Shown one piece after another: positions 5,028-5,783 of a stretch of DNA of 5,783 nt. The position numbers were made by a program, and so were the translations under genes. Under the pieces are notes generated by a model that was not told the DNA's origin, made no database searches, and saw only the letters and a list, made by a program, of their open reading frames with translations. Each line of letters starts with the position of its first letter. The first letter of the stretch is position 1. This DNA is from Thermomicrobiaceae bacterium (GTDB taxonomy: Bacteria; Chloroflexota; Chloroflexia; Thermomicrobiales; Thermomicrobiaceae), in NCBI GenBank assembly GCA_007123655.1, contig SKKR01000526.1:1-5783 (forward strand), written 5' to 3'.

Positions 5028-5783
5028 TTGACAACGTCCCGGAAACGTCGCGTACTGACGACACTGGTCGTGCTGCTGGTCATCACGGTGTTGCTCGTGT
5101 CCTGCGTGGCAGAACGTAACCCGCGATCACCCGACCAGTTCGCTGCGTCGACGCCCACTCCGGAATCCCCGACATCTTCTCCGGAACCATCCCCGACACC
5201 GTCGCCGACCGCCACCCCGACGCCCGAACCGACTCCTACGCCGACACCTGAGCCAACGCCGACCCCGGTGCCGACGCCAACTCCGGAACCAACACCCGAA
5301 CCAACGCCTGTGCCACCCGATCCACCCTACGTCGTCGACTGCGTCGACCGGGCAGAGGAACAGGACCGGGAGCTGGCAGGTGTCATTCAGGCCGCGCTCG
5401 ATGGACAGGAGTTCGGGTACGGGGTCGTGGTTCACGAGTTGACCACCGGGAACTGGGCGGCGCACCACCCTGATCAGTCCTTCTACGGCGCGAGCCTCTA
5501 CAAGACGGCGGTCATGTACGAGGTCTTGCGGCAAGTCGAGACAGGTATGCTGAGACTCGAACAGTACGTGACGATCGATTCGTTCTATGCCTCGCAGGAC
5601 CTCGGGACACTCGGCGCGCTCGGCTGGGGAGTCGGCAGCCAGGTCACGATCGAGCAGGCGCTCGACGCCTCAATCACGATCAGCGACAACGCTACCTCGT
5701 ACCTGCTGGGTGACCTGGTGGGCTGGCACCAGGTGGATCAGACGCTCCACGAGAAAGGCGCCACCGACACCCGGTTCGCTCAT
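5028..5783 (+). CDS. Class A beta-lactamase-like serine hydrolase lipoprotein, 5' part (3' end outside window)
   Basis: The first 252 codons of a gene that starts at TTG and runs off the right edge. Residues 1-26 are a lipoprotein signal peptide: RKRR at 5-8, a hydrophobic stretch at about 9-24, and lipobox LVSC with the lipidated Cys at 26, so the protein should be anchored on the outer face of the cytoplasmic membrane. Residues 42-96 are a Thr-Pro/Glu-Pro stalk. A globular domain starts at about 101. It carries SLYK at 156-159 (SxxK: nucleophile S156, base K159) and SDN at 219-221. The 63-residue gap between them fits the roughly 60 residues of class A beta-lactamases (S70 to S130). The Glu166-region and KTG motifs would lie outside the window. 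By family knowledge this could be a beta-lactamase, a DD-peptidase-like enzyme or another serine hydrolase; proteins annotated as class A beta-lactamase-related hydrolases often have no proven lactamase activity. Resistance should not be inferred. Confidence 0.85.
   Translation, partial: MTTSRKRRVLTTLVVLLVITVLLVSCVAERNPRSPDQFAASTPTPESPTSSPEPSPTPSPTATPTPEPTPTPTPEPTPTPVPTPTPEPTPEPTPVPPDPPYVVDCVDRAEEQDRELAGVIQAALDGQEFGYGVVVHELTTGNWAAHHPDQSFYGASLYKTAVMYEVLRQVETGMLRLEQYVTIDSFYASQDLGTLGALGWGVGSQVTIEQALDASITISDNATSYLLGDLVGWHQVDQTLHEKGATDTRFAH
5151..5315 (+). repeat. Degenerate Pro-Thr/Pro-Glu repeat encoding the lipoprotein stalk
   Basis: About 55 codons (residues 42-96) in which almost every second residue is Pro, alternating with Thr, Glu, Ser or Val (units TPTP, EPTP, VPTP). 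The Pro and Thr codons vary (CCG, CCC, CCA, CCT; ACG, ACA, ACC, ACT), so the repeat is regular in protein but imperfect in DNA. Such stalks hold an extracytoplasmic domain away from the membrane or through the wall. Confidence 0.85.

Noticed and set aside
1..5783. Mobile elements, CRISPR arrays, tRNA/rRNA genes, toxin-antitoxin pairs or defence genes
   Set aside because: No transposase or integrase motif, regularly spaced direct repeat, tRNA-like cloverleaf or two-gene toxin module was seen on either strand.

Overview
The window looks like ordinary chromosomal DNA from a moderately GC-rich free-living bacterium. Coding is dense, codons favour G or C in the third position, and there is no insertion sequence, phage gene, RNA gene or CRISPR array. 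A lipoprotein with a long Thr-Pro/Glu-Pro stalk and a malyl-CoA-lyase-type enzyme are both common in Chloroflexota, so I lean weakly towards that phylum. This is inference from style only; no marker gene is present.

Layout, left to right: (1) the 3' part of a GGDEF-EAL protein, entering from the left edge and ending at 1142 (+); (2) an 87-bp gap with an imperfect inverted repeat at 1191-1214; (3) a complete 741-residue PAS-PAS-GGDEF-EAL protein, 1230-3455 (+); (4) a convergent CoA-ester lyase of the CitE/malyl-CoA lyase family, 3459-4376 (-), whose stop codon lies 3 bp from that of the previous gene; (5) a divergent upstream region, 4377-4556; (6) a small protein of unknown function ending at 4943 (+), whose start is ambiguous; (7) an 84-bp gap with a plausible promoter and a 12-bp perfect palindrome; (8) the first 252 codons of a class A beta-lactamase-like serine hydrolase made as a lipoprotein, 5028 to the right edge (+), starting at TTG.

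The first two genes are tandem paralogues and form a cyclic-di-GMP module. Each keeps a GGDEF signature and the full set of visible EAL catalytic residues, so each could make or break down c-di-GMP; the second has two N-terminal PAS sensor domains and no membrane segment. The lyase, the small protein and the lipoprotein have no obvious link to c-di-GMP or to one another. They look like neighbours rather than one pathway.

I do not see a convincing new multi-gene system. The points most worth a second look are the start of the small gene (a strong GGAGG placed in front of an in-frame ATC, with no ATG, GTG or TTG upstream), the two inverted repeats in the intergenic gaps, and the edge-truncated stalked beta-lactamase-like lipoprotein.
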